From Burkholderia diffusa (GTDB lineage Bacteria > Pseudomonadota > Gammaproteobacteria > Burkholderiales > Burkholderiaceae), in assembly GCF_902499115.1 (NCBI RefSeq), contig NZ_CABVPN010000013.1, positions 142,341 through 206,340 on the forward strand: a DNA stretch of 64,000 nt. Reading direction: 5' to 3'. This document shows positions 42,403-50,996 of this stretch, in pieces (the first letter of the stretch is position 1; each line of letters opens with the position of its first letter). The notes below the pieces were generated by a model. It was given only the letters and a program-made list of their open reading frames with translations. It did not search any database and had not been told where the DNA came from. Made by a program: the position numbers and the translations under genes.

Positions 42403-43722
42403 ATGACGCAAACCGCTTTCCGTTCCCAACTGCTCACCTTCAACGGCGACCCGGCGCAGTCGAGCCAGGCCGCGAACCACGAGACCGACGGTCTCCTGAT
42501 CGTCGACGACGGCAAGGTCGTCGCGGCCGGCCCGTATGCGCAGCTCGCCGCGACGCTCGCGCGCGACGCGGTCGTCCACGACCTGCGCGACAAGCTGATC
42601 GTGCCCGGCTTCATCGACACGCACATCCACTATCCGCAGACGGACATGATCGCGTCGCCGGCGCCCGGCCTGCTGCCTTGGCTCGACAAGTACACGTTCC
42701 CGACCGAGCGCCAGTTCGGCGATCCGGAACATGCGCGCGAAGTCGCCGACTTCTTCGTCGACGAACTGCTCGCCTGCGGCACGACGAGCGCGCTCGTCTA
42801 CTGCACCGTGCACAAGCAATCGGCCGACGCGCTGTTCGCGGCGAGCGACGCGCGCGACCTGCGGATGATCGCGGGCAAGGTGCTGATGGACCGCAACTGC
42901 CCCGAGTTCCTGCGCGACACCGCGCAATCGGGCTATGACGACAGCGCCGAGCTGATCGGCCGCTGGCACGGCAAGGGCCGCCAGATGTATGCGCTCACGC
43001 CGCGCTTCGCGCCGACATCCACCGAGGCGCAGCTCGAGGCATGCGGCGAACTCGCGCGCCGCCATTCGGACGTGTTCGTGCAGAGTCACGTCGCGGAAAA
43101 CGTCGATGAAGTGAAATGGGTGGCCGAGCTGTTCCCCGGCCACCGCAGTTATCTCGACATCTACGACCGTTACGGGCTGCTGCGCCCGCGCGCGGTGTAC
43201 GGCCACTGCATCCACCTCGACGACGAGGACCGCCGCCGGATGGCCGAGACGCGCACCGTCGTCGCGCACTGCCCGACGTCGAACTTCTTCCTCGGCAGCG
43301 GGTTGTTCGACTTCGACAAGGCCGGCGAATTCGACGTGCCCGTCACGCTCGCCACCGACGTCGGCGGCGGCACGTCGTTCTCGATGCTGCAGACGATGAA
43401 CGAGGCGCACAAGGTCGCGCGGCTGTCGGGCCACCACCTGACGGCGACGCGGATGTTCTGGCTCGCGACGGCCGGCGCCGCCCAGGCGCTCGACCTCGCC
43501 GACACGGTCGGCACGCTCGCGCCGTGCACCGAGGCCGATTTCGTCGTGCTCGACCCGCAGGCCACGCCGTTGCTCGCGCGCCGCACGAAACGCGCGGAGT
43601 CGCTGGAAGAACTGCTGTTCGCGTTCGCGCTGCTCGGCGACGACCGTGCCGTGTACCGCACCTATGCGGCCGGCCAACTCGTGCACGAGCGCGGTGCCGC
43701 GCGCCGCACCGCCGCCGCGTAA
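42403..43722 (+). CDS. guaD: Guanine deaminase
   Basis: A 439-aa amidohydrolase that deaminates guanine to xanthine. Zinc ligands are in PGFIDTHIHYPQTD (H74, H76), and conserved segments PTERQF, QSHVAEN, YGHCIHLDD, HCPTSNFFLGSG and ATDVGGGTSFSM are all typical of GuaD. It completes the purine cluster: adenine to hypoxanthine and guanine to xanthine, both then oxidised by XDH. No terminator was seen before the manganese riboswitch. Confidence 0.96.
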   Translation: MTQTAFRSQLLTFNGDPAQSSQAANHETDGLLIVDDGKVVAAGPYAQLAATLARDAVVHDLRDKLIVPGFIDTHIHYPQTDMIASPAPGLLPWLDKYTFPTERQFGDPEHAREVADFFVDELLACGTTSALVYCTVHKQSADALFAASDARDLRMIAGKVLMDRNCPEFLRDTAQSGYDDSAELIGRWHGKGRQMYALTPRFAPTSTEAQLEACGELARRHSDVFVQSHVAENVDEVKWVAELFPGHRSYLDIYDRYGLLRPRAVYGHCIHLDDEDRRRMAETRTVVAHCPTSNFFLGSGLFDFDKAGEFDVPVTLATDVGGGTSFSMLQTMNEAHKVARLSGHHLTATRMFWLATAGAAQALDLADTVGTLAPCTEADFVVLDPQATPLLARRTKRAESLEELLFAFALLGDDRAVYRTYAAGQLVHERGAARRTAAA

Positions 43723-43812
43723 CTGACGCGCGCTTGCCCATGCCTGCCCCGGCGTGCGTCGCGAGGCAGGCCGGAGCAACCGGATTCGCACCGCGCGCGC
43801 CGCACGCCGTGC

Positions 43813-43818
43813 TAGAAT
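43813..43818 (+). promoter_or_regulatory. Candidate -10 box before the riboswitch
   Basis: TAGAAT about 9 bases before the first riboswitch base pair. It is a plausible sigma70 -10 giving a transcript that starts just before the aptamer; the -35 is weak. Confidence 0.45.
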
Positions 43819-43826
43819 TCGCCGCT

Positions 43827-43953
43827 CATTGGGGAGTAGCCGCTCCGCTCGATGTCCCGCGCCAACGGCGCGCATCGTGACGGAGGCGTCCGTCAACAGA
43901 CTTGGCCTTTCGGCCATGGCGGACGCAGCCACCAAGGCCTGGCGAGACCGATG
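43827..43953 (+). promoter_or_regulatory. yybP-ykoY manganese riboswitch aptamer
   Basis: The two strongly conserved loops of this riboswitch class are present: GGGGAGTAGCC (43831-43841) and GGCGAGACC (43941-43949), with GTCAACA in the expected place between the arms. The closing helix P1 can be drawn from CATTGG (43827-43832) with CCGATG (43948-43953, one G-U). A GCGCGCCG/CGGCGCGC hairpin (43961-43986) lies between aptamer and start codon and could be the expression platform. The downstream gene is a TMEM165/GDT1 exporter, the classic partner of this Mn-sensing RNA. Confidence 0.9.
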
Positions 43954-44034
43954 GTTCACTGCGCGCCGCATCAGGGCCCGGCGCGCGGCGGATCGTCGCT
44001 CGCACGCACAACATCGGCCCGTGGAACCCCATAC

Positions 44035-44607
44035 GTGTCTCAAGCCTTCCTGATCTCCACCGGCGCCGTCGCCCTCGCTGAAATCGGCGACAAGACCCAA
44101 CTGCTGTCTCTCGTGCTGGCCGCGCGCTACCGCAAGCCCGTGCCGATCATTCTTGGCGTGCTCGTCGCGACGCTCGTGAACCACGGTTTCGCCGGTGCGC
44201 TAGGCGAATGGCTCGGCGCGCTCGTCACGCCGTCGATCATGCGCTGGGCGCTCGCGTTCTCGTTCATCGCGATGGGGCTGTGGATCCTCGTGCCGGACAA
44301 GCTCGATGCGGACGAAGCCAATGCCAACCGCTCGCGGCTCGGCGTGTTCGGCGCGACGCTCGTCGCGTTCTTCCTCGCGGAAATGGGTGACAAGACGCAG
44401 ATCGCGACCGTCGCGCTCGCCGCGCGCTTCCAGGATTACATCGGCGTGGTGGCCGGCACGACGTTCGGGATGATGCTGGCGAACGTGCCCGCGATCCTGC
44501 TGGGCGACCGTTTCGCGCACCGCCTGCCGACGAAGCTCGTGCATGGCATCGCGGCCGTGCTGTTCGTCGTGCTCGGCGCGCTGGCGCTGCTGGGTATCGG
44601 GGTCTGA
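44035..44607 (+). CDS. TMEM165/GDT1-family manganese exporter
   Basis: A 190-aa membrane protein of the UPF0016/GDT1 family with six predicted helices. The two copies of the family signature are E-x-GDKTQ: ALAEIGDKTQLLSLVLAAR near residue 15 and FLAEMGDKTQIATVALAAR near residue 118. Bacterial members such as MneA and Mnx export Mn. The Mn riboswitch upstream predicts expression at high manganese. The start is a GTG at 44035 (VSQAFLIST); the open frame upstream lies inside the riboswitch and is not coding. Confidence 0.92.
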   Translation: MSQAFLISTGAVALAEIGDKTQLLSLVLAARYRKPVPIILGVLVATLVNHGFAGALGEWLGALVTPSIMRWALAFSFIAMGLWILVPDKLDADEANANRSRLGVFGATLVAFFLAEMGDKTQIATVALAARFQDYIGVVAGTTFGMMLANVPAILLGDRFAHRLPTKLVHGIAAVLFVVLGALALLGIGV

Positions 44608-44659
44608 CGGACGGAGGTGGCTGGCGCGGCCGGGCGGCCGCGCCGGTGTCGATACCGCG

Positions 44660-45361
44660 TTACTTCGCGGCCGCCGCGCCCGAAGCCGGCGCGGCCGGCA
44701 CCGCGCGCTCGTTGGCGGCCGGCGCCGCCGGCCCGCCGCGCTTGTCGACCGGCAGCCGGACCGAGCGAACCGCGCCGTTCGACAACGGGAAATCGGCGAG
44801 CGCGCTGCGCGCCAGGAACGGCATCGCATACAGCAACGTGCCGTTGTCGCCGGTCGTGCGCGCGGACACGTTGTAGACCTCCTTGCCCGTCGCGCGCTCG
44901 GTGATGCGGATGCCGAGCGTGTAGTCGAACACCTGGTACGTCTGCGCGACATAGCCGGCCGGCATCGGCCCCCAGGGCCCCCACGGGCCCCACGGCCCGC
45001 GCCGCCAGTATGGCCCCGGCCCGACGAACCAGGGATCGTAGTAGACGGGTTGCGGCACCGTCACGAGATCGCTGCCGACCGCATAGGTCAGCCCGACCAG
45101 ATACCGCGCCTGTGCCTGCGGCACCTGCCGGAACGCGTACGCGGACAGCTCGCTCGCGACGATCGGCTCGTAGGTCGACTGCTCGATGCTGTTCTTCTGC
45201 GCATCGGTGCGCGTAAACGCATAAGTGCGTGTCGCGTCGCTGCCGCTCCAGTCTGAGAATGCCGTGACCTGCGTCGTCACGTAGCTGGTGCAGCCCGTCA
45301 GCAGCACCACGCACAGCGCCGCCGCCCAGCCCGCACCCCGTTGAATCCATTCGTGTTTCAT
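44660..45361 (-). CDS. DUF4136-type lipoprotein
   Basis: A 233-aa protein with a lipobox (LCVVLLTGC, Cys at about residue 24), so it is a lipoprotein. The body matches the DUF4136 pattern (TYAFTRTDAQKNSIEQSTYE, near-end YTLGIRITERATGKEVYNV). An aromatic and Gly/Pro-rich linker (WRRGPWGPWGPWGP) is in the middle, and there is an Ala/Pro tail. Function unknown. GAGGA lies nine bases before the ATG at 45361. It is convergent with the Mn exporter and divergent from pepN. Confidence 0.82.
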   Translation of the reverse strand: MKHEWIQRGAGWAAALCVVLLTGCTSYVTTQVTAFSDWSGSDATRTYAFTRTDAQKNSIEQSTYEPIVASELSAYAFRQVPQAQARYLVGLTYAVGSDLVTVPQPVYYDPWFVGPGPYWRRGPWGPWGPWGPMPAGYVAQTYQVFDYTLGIRITERATGKEVYNVSARTTGDNGTLLYAMPFLARSALADFPLSNGAVRSVRLPVDKRGGPAAPAANERAVPAAPASGAAAAK

Positions 45362-45547
45362 GTCGATCCTCGTCCATCCGTCACCCGTGCGTCGCACCGC
45401 GCGAACTGCACGGGATGCCGATAATACGCGGACTCGCGGAACCGGTAAAAAGTTCGCCCGGCACGCAGCCGCCAGCCTTTGTACAATGACCCGGTTCGCC
45501 CGGCCCGCGTCGCGGGCCCGATCCCCATTCCACCGATCTCGACGACC

Positions 45548-48241
45548 ATGTCCGACAACGCCTCTTCCACCGTGATCCGCCGCGCCGACTACACGCCGCC
45601 GGCCTTCCTCATCGATTCCGTCGCGCTCGAATTCGATCTCGCGCCGGCCCGCACGATCGTCAGGAATACGATGCGCGTGCGCCGCAATCCGGACGCGGCG
45701 CCCACCCCGCATCTGGAGCTGCTGGGCGAAGCGCTCGAATTCCTCGGCGCGCAGCTCGATGGCGCGCCGTACGGCGCGGTGCGCGCGCACGAGCACGGGC
45801 TGACCGTCGAAAACGTGCCTGATGCGTTCGAGCTCACGCTCGACAGCGCGTGCGCGCCGGACCAGAACACGACGCTGTCCGGCCTGTACGTGTCGAGCGG
45901 CAACTTCTTCACGCAGTGCGAGGCCGAAGGCTTTCGCCGCATCACCTACTTCCTCGACCGCCCCGACGTGATGGCCTCGTATACGGTCACGCTGCGCGCC
46001 GACAAGACGGCGTATCCGGTGCTGCTGTCGAACGGCAATCTCGTCGACTCGGGCGAGCTGCCCGACGGCCGCCACTTCGCGAAATGGGAAGACCCGTTCC
46101 GCAAGCCGAGCTATCTGTTCGCGCTGGTCGCGGGCAAGCTCGTCGCGATCGAGGAGAAGATCACAACCGGCTCGGGCAAGGAAAAACTGCTGCAGGTGTG
46201 GGTCGAGCCGGCTGACCTCGACAAGACCCGTCATGCGATGGATTCGCTGATCCACTCGATCCGCTGGGACGAAAAGCGCTTCGGCCTCGAGCTCGATCTC
46301 GACCGCTTCATGATCGTCGCGGTCGGCGACTTCAACATGGGCGCAATGGAGAACAAGGGGCTCAACATCTTCAACACGAAGTACGTGCTGGCGAACCCCG
46401 AGACCGCGACCGACACCGACTTCGCGAACATCGAATCGGTGGTCGGCCACGAGTATTTCCACAACTGGACCGGCAACCGCGTGACCTGCCGAGACTGGTT
46501 CCAGCTGAGCCTGAAGGAAGGGCTGACGGTGTTCCGCGACCAGGAATTCTCGGCCGACATGGCCGCGGGCGACGACGTCGCATCCGCGGCCCGCGCGGTC
46601 AAGCGCATCGAGGACGTGCGCGTGCTGCGTCAGCTGCAGTTCGCCGAGGACGCGGGCCCGATGGCGCACCCGGTGCGCCCGGAAAGCTACGTCGAGATCA
46701 ACAACTTCTACACGATGACCGTCTACGAGAAAGGCTCGGAAGTCGTGCGGATGTACCAGACGCTGTTCGGCCGCGACGGCTTCCGCAAGGGGATGGACCT
46801 GTACTTCAAGCGCCACGACGGTCATGCCGTGACGTGCGACGACTTCCGTCACGCGATGGCCGACGCGAACGGGCGCGACCTCGCGCAGTTCGAGCGCTGG
46901 TACAGCCATGCCGGCACGCCGCGCGTGTCGGTGAAGGCCGCCTACGACCCGGCCACGCGCCGTTACACGCTCACGCTCGCGCAGGGCTACGGCGATGCGT
47001 CGCCGGCCGCGCGCGAAACGCAGCAAGGGCCGCTCCTGATCCCGTTCGCGATCGGCCTGATCGGCCGCGACGGCCGCGACCTGCCGCTGCGTCTCGACGG
47101 CGAAGCCACGGCGGCAGGCACGACGCGCGTGCTCGACTTCACCGATACCGAGCAGACCTTCACGTTCGTCGACGTGCCGGAACAACCGCTGCCGTCGCTG
47201 CTGCGCAATTTCTCGGCACCTGTGATCGTCGAGTACGACTACAGCGACGACGACCTCGCATTCCTGCTCGCGCACGACAGCGACCCGTTCAACCGCTGGG
47301 AGGCCGGCCAGCGCCTCGCGACGCGTGCACTGCTGACGCTCGCCGCGCGTGCCGCCGCAAAAGAGCCGCTCACGCTCGGCGAGAATTTCGTCGCCGCGTT
47401 CCGCCGCGTGCTGACCGATGAAAACCTGTCGCCCGCGTTCCGCGAACTCGCGCTGACGCTGCCGTCGGAAACCTATCTGGCCGACCAGATGGCGGAAGCC
47501 GATCCGGCCGCCGTGCATCGCGCGCGCCAGTTCGTGCGCCGCCAGCTCGCGACCGCGCTGCGCGCCGAGTGGCTCGCCGCGTACGCGCAGCACGAGACGC
47601 CGGGCGCGTACGAGCCGACGCCCGACGCATCCGGCCGCCGTGCGCTGAAGAACCTCGCGCTCGCGTATCTCGCCGAACTCGAGGATCCGGCCGACGCCGT
47701 GCGCATCGCGACCGCGCAGTACGACGCGGCGAACAACATGACCGATCGTGCCGCCGCGCTCGGCGCGCTGCTGTCCGCTGCGGCATCGGGCGCGAACGAC
47801 GCGGCCGCGCGCGCGCTCGACGACTTCTACCGTCGCTTCGAGAAGGAAGCGCTCGTGATCGACAAGTGGTTCGCGATGCAGGCTGCGCAGCGCGGCACTG
47901 CCGCGCAGCCGACGCTCGCGAAGGTCCGCAAGCTGATGGCCCACCCTGCGTTCAACCTGAAGAACCCGAACCGCGCACGCTCGCTGATCTTCAGCTTCTG
48001 CGCGGCGAACCCGGCGCAATTCCACGCGGCGGACGGCTCGGGCTACGCGTTCTGGGCCGAACAGGTGCTCGCGCTCGACGCGATCAACCCGCAGGTCGCC
48101 GCGCGCCTCGCCCGCTCGCTGGAACTGTGGCGCCGCTTCACGCCGGCGCTGCGCGACCGGATGCGCGATGCGCTCGAGCAGGTCGCCGCCGGCGCGAAAT
48201 CGCGCGACGTGCGCGAGATCGTCGAAAAGGCACTTGCGTAA
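45548..48241 (+). CDS. pepN: Aminopeptidase N
   Basis: An 897-aa M1 zinc metallopeptidase that removes N-terminal residues from peptides in the cytoplasm. The exopeptidase motif GAMEN is at 265-269. The zinc site HEYFH is at 301-305, with the third ligand Glu324 in LKEG. The length and the C-terminal helical arch match bacterial PepN. The ATG at 45548 is preferred; 23 extra codons upstream are not PepN-like. It is monocistronic, with a strong terminator after it. Confidence 0.97.
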   Translation: MSDNASSTVIRRADYTPPAFLIDSVALEFDLAPARTIVRNTMRVRRNPDAAPTPHLELLGEALEFLGAQLDGAPYGAVRAHEHGLTVENVPDAFELTLDSACAPDQNTTLSGLYVSSGNFFTQCEAEGFRRITYFLDRPDVMASYTVTLRADKTAYPVLLSNGNLVDSGELPDGRHFAKWEDPFRKPSYLFALVAGKLVAIEEKITTGSGKEKLLQVWVEPADLDKTRHAMDSLIHSIRWDEKRFGLELDLDRFMIVAVGDFNMGAMENKGLNIFNTKYVLANPETATDTDFANIESVVGHEYFHNWTGNRVTCRDWFQLSLKEGLTVFRDQEFSADMAAGDDVASAARAVKRIEDVRVLRQLQFAEDAGPMAHPVRPESYVEINNFYTMTVYEKGSEVVRMYQTLFGRDGFRKGMDLYFKRHDGHAVTCDDFRHAMADANGRDLAQFERWYSHAGTPRVSVKAAYDPATRRYTLTLAQGYGDASPAARETQQGPLLIPFAIGLIGRDGRDLPLRLDGEATAAGTTRVLDFTDTEQTFTFVDVPEQPLPSLLRNFSAPVIVEYDYSDDDLAFLLAHDSDPFNRWEAGQRLATRALLTLAARAAAKEPLTLGENFVAAFRRVLTDENLSPAFRELALTLPSETYLADQMAEADPAAVHRARQFVRRQLATALRAEWLAAYAQHETPGAYEPTPDASGRRALKNLALAYLAELEDPADAVRIATAQYDAANNMTDRAAALGALLSAAASGANDAAARALDDFYRRFEKEALVIDKWFAMQAAQRGTAAQPTLAKVRKLMAHPAFNLKNPNRARSLIFSFCAANPAQFHAADGSGYAFWAEQVLALDAINPQVAARLARSLELWRRFTPALRDRMRDALEQVAAGAKSRDVREIVEKALA

Positions 48242-48273
48242 CGTCACGCACGCGATTCGCCTCGCGTGCGACG

Positions 48274-48309
48274 AAGCCGGCGCCGCCCCGTTGCGGCGCC
48301 GGCTTTTTT
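48274..48309 (+). terminator. Rho-independent terminator of pepN
   Basis: AAGCCGGCGCCGC, loop CCCGTT, GCGGCGCCGGCTT then further T: a 13-bp stem and T tract, 33 bp after the stop. Confidence 0.9.
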
Positions 48310-48524
48310 GTCGTCTGAAGGTTGGCGGGGTCGGAGCCGGACCACGCGTTCGTGGCACCCGGTTTTCCCGCCGCTTCCACGCCGATCCGCCGCGTCACGC
48401 ACGCCGGAACCCGGCCGAGTCAGCCGACCGACCATGTAACCGGACGAAAAAAGGCGGCGGGTCGGGAGGCGCGCCGGGTAAAATTGCGGCAATTCAAGGA
48501 TTCTTTGGCCTTTCGGAGTCTGTC

Positions 48525-49544
48525 ATGTCCATTGCCCGCCGCACCACGCTGTCCAAGTTCCTGATCGAGCAGCAGCGTGAGACCAACAACCTCCCCGCCG
48601 ACCTCCGCCTGCTGATCGAAGTTGTCGCCCGCGCGTGCAAGGCGATCAGCTACAACGTGTCGAAGGGCGCGCTCGGCGATGCACTCGGTACCGCCGGCAG
48701 CGAGAACGTCCAGGGCGAAGTGCAGAAGAAGCTCGACATCCTGTCGAACGAAATCCTGCTCGACGCGAACGAATGGGGCGGCAACCTCGCCGCGATGGCG
48801 TCGGAAGAAATGGAAACGTTCTTCCCGATCCCCGCGAACTACCCGCGCGGCGAATACCTGCTCGTGTTCGACCCGCTCGACGGCTCGTCGAACATCGACG
48901 TGAACGTGTCGATCGGCACGATCTTCTCGGTGCTGCGTTGCCCGGACGGCAAGCAGGCCACCGAGGAATCGTTCCTGCAGCCGGGCACGGAGCAGGTCGC
49001 GGCCGGCTACGCGGTGTATGGCCCGCAATCGGTGTTCGTGCTGACGACCGGCAACGGCGTGAACTGCTTCACGCTCGACCGCGAAGTCGGCTCGTGGGTG
49101 CTCACGCAAAGCAACATGCAGATCCCGGCCGATACGCGCGAATACGCGATCAACGCATCGAACGCACGCCACTGGTACGAACCGGTCCAGCGCTACGTCA
49201 GCGAGCTGAACGCCGGCAAGGAAGGCCCGCGCGGCGACAACTTCAACATGCGCTGGATCGCGTCGATGGTGGCCGACGTGCACCGGATCCTGAACCGCGG
49301 CGGCATCTTCATGTACCCGGCCGACAAGCGCACACCCGATCGTCCGGGCAAGCTGCGCCTGATGTACGAAGCGAACCCGATGTCGTTCATCGTCGAACAG
49401 GCCGGCGGCGCCGCGACGACCGGCACGCAGCGCATCATGGAAGTGCAGCCGACCGGCCTGCACCAGCGCGTCCCGGTGTTCCTCGGTTCGAAGAACGAAG
49501 TCGAGCGCGTGACCGGCTATCACAACGAAGGCGAAGGCAAATAA
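48525..49544 (+). CDS. fbp: Fructose-1,6-bisphosphatase class 1
   Basis: A 339-aa class I FBPase, the gluconeogenic step from fructose 1,6-bisphosphate to fructose 6-phosphate. The metal-binding loop FDPLDGSSNIDVN is near residues 112-124. The C-terminal substrate site includes KLRLMYEANPMSFIVEQAGG. CGGAG lies eight bases before the ATG at 48525; the open frame upstream passes through the pepN terminator and is not coding. Confidence 0.97.
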   Translation: MSIARRTTLSKFLIEQQRETNNLPADLRLLIEVVARACKAISYNVSKGALGDALGTAGSENVQGEVQKKLDILSNEILLDANEWGGNLAAMASEEMETFFPIPANYPRGEYLLVFDPLDGSSNIDVNVSIGTIFSVLRCPDGKQATEESFLQPGTEQVAAGYAVYGPQSVFVLTTGNGVNCFTLDREVGSWVLTQSNMQIPADTREYAINASNARHWYEPVQRYVSELNAGKEGPRGDNFNMRWIASMVADVHRILNRGGIFMYPADKRTPDRPGKLRLMYEANPMSFIVEQAGGAATTGTQRIMEVQPTGLHQRVPVFLGSKNEVERVTGYHNEGEGK

Positions 49545-49708
49545 ATTTGCACTGCAGCACTAGACGGAGGTGCGAGACGCCAGTACAATCGCGCCTTCGC
49601 GATGTGGCCCTGACAGGCTGCATCGCAGTGAAGTGAAAGCGGGAAGTCCGCCGGATCGATGGTTTCGCGAAACAGCAGCAGCAAGCTGAAAAAATTTCGC
49701 AAAACCTA

Positions 49709-49738
49709 TTGCCAAGATCTCGGATTTGACCATATAAT
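49709..49738 (+). promoter_or_regulatory. Sigma70 promoter of tRNA-Thr
   Basis: TTGCCA (49709-49714), 18-base spacer, TATAAT (49733-49738). The predicted start at about 49745 is eight bases before the mature tRNA, in an A/T-rich stretch unlike its neighbours. Confidence 0.75.
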
Positions 49739-49752
49739 TTCATTTCTCTGCT

Positions 49753-49828
49753 GCCGGTGTAGCTCAGTTGGTAGAGCAGCGCATTCGTAATGCGAAGGTC
49801 GTAGGTTCGACTCCTATCTCCGGCACCA
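49753..49828 (+). tRNA. tRNA-Thr (anticodon CGT)
   Basis: 76 nt with CCA encoded. The D-arm is GCTCAGTTGGTAGAGC, the anticodon loop TTCGTAA has CGT, and the T-arm is GTAGGTTCGACTCCTAT. The acceptor GCCGGTG pairs with CTCCGGC except for a U6-U67 mismatch. The core is nearly identical to E. coli thrW. It reads ACG codons. Confidence 0.97.
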
Positions 49829-49834
49829 AGATAT

Positions 49835-49868
49835 AAAGGCCTGATAAGCATCGCTTATCAGGCCTTTT
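49835..49868 (+). terminator. Rho-independent terminator of tRNA-Thr
   Basis: AAAGGCCTGATAAGC, loop ATC, GCTTATCAGGCCTTT and T: a 15-bp perfect stem directly after the tRNA. Confidence 0.92.
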
Positions 49869-50011
49869 CTCTTTTGCGGCGACGATTTCCGATACACGAA
49901 GTCCTGCACCACCCGCCACATCATTTCCGCTTGCGGGCATCCCCCGACTCCCGCACCGCGCGCCGCCGATTACAATCGCCGGATCACCTGGCCCTCCCCC
50001 CCCTCCGCATC

Positions 50012-50821
50012 ATGCGCATCTGGCGCCTCGAGCGACCGAACCTCGGCGGGCAACTGGACGTGTCCCGCGCAACTGGTCTCGTTACCGTGATCGGCGGCAG
50101 CGAGCCGAATGCGTTCGCCGCGGAAATCCTGAAGCTGTTCGACGATGCGCTGTCCGTCACGCAGTGCACGATCTTCGCGTACGAATTCGGCAACCGTCCA
50201 CGCACCATCTCGGTCGCCGATCATCGCGGCGGCCGCTACCTGCGTGACGTCGCCGACACCTACGCGCGGCATTTCTATGCACTGGACGGCAACCAGAAGA
50301 TCGTCTCGGCCGCCGGTCGCGGCACGCACCGCCACGACGTGGTGCTGCATCAGCAGGCCGGCGACGAGATCTGCCACGACGCATATCGCGCGGCCTGCTA
50401 CCGCGGCCCCGACGTGTCCGATCGCGTCGCGTTGCTGATGCAGCCGAACGACTCGACCTGGCTGTCGATCAACTTGTATCGCGCGCGTCGCAGCGGCGCG
50501 TTCCAGCCACGCGAGATCGCGGCCATCGAAACGCTCGCACCGCTGATTGCGCAGGCCGCGCGGCATCACTATGCGCTCGCCGGCGCGGCGCAGATCGGCA
50601 TCCCGCAACTGATGCTCGCGCGGCTGCGCGGCGCATGCCCGGCACTGTCCAAGCGCGAACTCGATGTGCTGCGCGGCGTGCTCGAAGGCCAGACCGCGCA
50701 GGAGATCGGTGAGACGATCGGCGTGAAGGCCTCCAGCGTGGTCACCTACCAGAAACGCGCGTACCGACGCCTCGGCATCTCGAGCCAGCGCCAGCTGTTC
50801 GCGCTGTGCCTGCAGCCCTGA
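50012..50821 (+). CDS. LuxR-family transcriptional regulator
   Basis: A 269-aa protein with a C-terminal LuxR/GerE HTH (about 200-265: LSKRELDVLRGVLEG, IGETIGVKASSVVTYQKRAY, RLGI). Its N-terminal domain (residues 30-190) has no autoinducer-binding (WxxYxxxD) motif and no phospho-receiver Asp pocket, so it is a LuxR of unknown sensing type. It stands 175 bp before the FAD monooxygenase and DUF2783 pair on the same strand and is their likely regulator. The ATG at 50012 is chosen as the first reasonable start after a C-rich run. Confidence 0.88.
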   Translation: MRIWRLERPNLGGQLDVSRATGLVTVIGGSEPNAFAAEILKLFDDALSVTQCTIFAYEFGNRPRTISVADHRGGRYLRDVADTYARHFYALDGNQKIVSAAGRGTHRHDVVLHQQAGDEICHDAYRAACYRGPDVSDRVALLMQPNDSTWLSINLYRARRSGAFQPREIAAIETLAPLIAQAARHHYALAGAAQIGIPQLMLARLRGACPALSKRELDVLRGVLEGQTAQEIGETIGVKASSVVTYQKRAYRRLGISSQRQLFALCLQP

Positions 50822-50996
50822 ACGTCGACTGCCGATCCTGAACGCGTCGGGGTAAGTCCCGACCCGCCGCCGGCCGAGCGCTGTACCCGGAATGGGGACA
50901 GCGGTGTTCGGTACGGCTTCCATACTGCATCCAGCCTGCCGCACGCATCGCGTCGTCGAGCGTGCGCATTCAAACAGTGCAACCTGGAAGCCAACG

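Noticed and set aside
42068..42406. A 112-codon frame ending in an ATGA overlap with guaD
   Set aside because: The overlap is suggestive, but the product is Arg/Ala/Val-rich without domain and the start has no Shine-Dalgarno.
45362..48358. Upstream extension of the DUF4136 lipoprotein frame to more than 1200 codons
   Set aside because: The part beyond 45361 is antisense to pepN and would bury the lipoprotein signal peptide inside the chain.
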